In this document: in pieces, positions 5,589 to 6,098 of the stretch
Numbering within the stretch: position 1 is the stretch's first letter
Layout: the number at the start of each line of letters is the position of its first letter
Assembly (NCBI GenBank): GCA_938009335.1
Contig: CALLHT010000160.1
Location: 1 to 6,098, forward strand
DNA from: an uncultured Rhizobiaceae group bacterium
Lineage (GTDB): Bacteria > Pseudomonadota > Alphaproteobacteria > Rhizobiales > Rhizobiaceae
Reading direction: 5' to 3'
DNA: 6,098 bases
Notes under the pieces: generated by a model
Database searches by the model: none
What the model was told of the DNA's origin: nothing
The model's input: the letters and a program-made list of their open reading frames with translations, nothing else
Translations under genes and position numbers: made by a program

Positions 5589-5839
5589 TTCTCACACCGC
5601 CGTTCCCAGGCATCCTTTTCCCAATCGCGGACGAGGCCATGAAGTTCTCGCAAGACTTCATGCGATGGTTCGTTTGAGCTTTTGTTGGACCCGGGTGGAA
5701 TACCGGGACGGATTGGACCGAGCTTCTTCGGTCCAGGAGGGGCATGCTCGCGCTGGGCCATGATTCTGGCGAGACGCTTTGCCTGTTGGGGGATGGTTTT
5801 TAGGGCGTGGTCAAGGGCGGCTAGGCGTCTTATTAGTTT
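5573..5839 (-). pseudogene. Probable relic of a conserved rhizobial-type small protein gene, start codon missing
   Basis: The minus-strand frame ending at the stop 5573-5575 reads sensibly back past its only ATG (5761). The residues upstream of that ATG, KLIRRLAALDHALKTIPQQA then KRLARI, continue smoothly into MAQREH. They are followed by KKLGPIRPGIPPGSNKSS, HEVLRELHGLVRDW and ERRCENLGVP. From memory this resembles the C-terminal half of hypothetical proteins of Hyphomicrobiales having a basic LxRxLAALxxxLxxxPxxARRLAR helix, an RPGxPPG motif and a HEVDxxLxxCHxLA helix. The frame is open up to 5926 (stop at 5927-5929) but contains no ATG, GTG or TTG upstream of 5761, and repeats occupy the DNA beyond. 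So either the 5' end was lost, or a 62-residue protein from ATG 5761, without a visible ribosome site, is made. Recognition is from memory and only moderately sure. Confidence 0.45.
5638..5662. repeat. 8-bp hairpin within the gene relic
   Basis: CATGAAGT (5638-5645) and ACTTCATG (5655-5662) pair perfectly with a 9-nt loop. A second hairpin, GGACCGA (5715-5721) with TCGGTCC (5728-5734), lies nearby. Neither is followed by a T run on either strand, so they are not intrinsic terminators. Their meaning is unknown. Confidence 0.35.
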
Positions 5840-5936
5840 TCCGTGCTTTGTTTGTTTTCTTGCAAGGCTTGTGCCTCTCGACTGCGCTCTGCTTGTCTGC
5901 CGGCCGACGGCGTCGCTTCGCTTGCCTCAACTGCCA

Positions 5937-5959
5937 CGGAGGGATGGAATCCCACTCCG
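5937..5959. repeat. Palindromic hairpin, first of three in the intergenic repeat cluster
   Basis: CGGAG (5937-5941) pairs with CTCCG (5955-5959), and inside it GGAT (5942-5945) pairs with ATCC (5949-5952) around a 3-nt loop, with CA left as a bulge. It directly abuts the larger palindrome that follows. Confidence 0.5.
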
Positions 5960-6021
5960 TCATCCTCGTCCTCGGACTTGTTCCGTGGATCAACCCGAGG
6001 ATCCAGGCCCGAGCCGAGGAT
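5957..6021. repeat. REP-like imperfect palindrome (rhizobial-type intergenic repeat)
   Basis: The core TGGATC (5986-5991) and GATCCA (6000-6005) flank an 8-nt loop. Outward, CCTCGG (5970-5975) pairs with CCGAGG (6014-6019), with further imperfect pairing out to 5962 and 6021. The element opens with CCGTCATCCTCG and carries GGATCCAGGCC on its second arm, wording very common in intergenic repeats of Hyphomicrobiales genomes. Such repeats are usually non-coding dispersed palindromes; reading frames through them are spurious. Confidence 0.65.
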
Positions 6022-6040
6022 ATGGTTTGCAAGTCCACCC

Positions 6041-6072
6041 CCGTCATTCCTGTGCTTGGCACAGGAATCCAT
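6041..6072. repeat. Second REP-like palindrome, compact perfect hairpin
   Basis: ATTCCTGTGC (6046-6055) and GCACAGGAAT (6059-6068) form a perfect 10-bp stem with a 3-nt TTG loop. It opens with CCGTCATTCC and is followed by CCATGCC, matching the ends of the element at 5957 (CCGTCATCC and CCAGGCC). The two are therefore diverged members of one repeat family in tandem, 84 nt apart. No T run follows, so it is not a typical terminator. Confidence 0.65.
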
Positions 6073-6098
6073 GCCTGAAGACGCAGAGCATATGCTGC

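Noticed and set aside
5491..5745. Minus-strand open frame of 84 codons starting MPLLDRRSS
   Set aside because: It overlaps the gene relic in another frame; its composition (many Arg, Cys, Pro, Trp) looks like a shadow, and the relic frame has better protein character.
5937..6072. Repeat cluster as a CRISPR array
   Set aside because: There are only two diverged copies with unequal internal palindromes, no uniform spacers and no cas genes in view.
5779..6078. Open frames on both strands through the palindromic repeats
   Set aside because: Their translations are products of the repeat sequence itself; this repeat type routinely gives false frames in related genomes.
1..6098. Search for tRNA or rRNA genes, insertion sequences and phage genes
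   Set aside because: I saw no cloverleaf with a TTCRANNC arm, no rRNA-like stretch, and no transposase or phage protein in any supported frame.

Overview
The window looks like chromosomal DNA from an alphaproteobacterium, most likely of the order Hyphomicrobiales (Rhizobiales). The reasons are the ruvC/ruvA and yebC neighbourhood, a DUF3445 gene of the kind common in that group, and tandem palindromic intergenic repeats of the CCGTCATYC...GGATCCAGGCC type. G+C is roughly one half by eye. The genus cannot be fixed from this sequence alone.

Left block (1-1837, minus strand): ruvC, a DUF3445 gene (heme-dependent oxidative N-demethylase alpha-subunit-like) and the 5' part of ruvA form one tight transcription unit. 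The three genes are joined by a TGATG and an ATGA stop/start overlap. RuvC (resolvase) and RuvA (junction-binding subunit) process Holliday junctions; the DUF3445 gene between them has no obvious role in that process. ruvA runs off the left edge, so ruvB cannot be seen.

Middle block (1838-4256, plus strand): a divergent intergenic region with a promoter and an inverted repeat leads into an unusual AraC-family regulator carrying a membrane domain of about seven helices. Next come three 20-nt-phased direct repeats (likely operator half-sites), a 75-residue secreted basic protein of unknown function, a strong intrinsic terminator, and a TauE/SafE-family permease whose real start lies downstream of that terminator. 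The layout suggests a small sensing module in which the membrane regulator switches on the secreted protein gene. This is an inference.

Right block (4259-5451, minus strand): yebC (GTG start, own promoter) is coupled by an ATGA overlap to a META-domain lipoprotein, which converges on the permease gene with a 2-nt gap.

Far right (about 5460-6098): no intact gene. It holds a reading frame that looks like the C-terminal part of a conserved rhizobial small protein but lacks a start codon (a probable gene relic), followed by three palindromic repeat hairpins.
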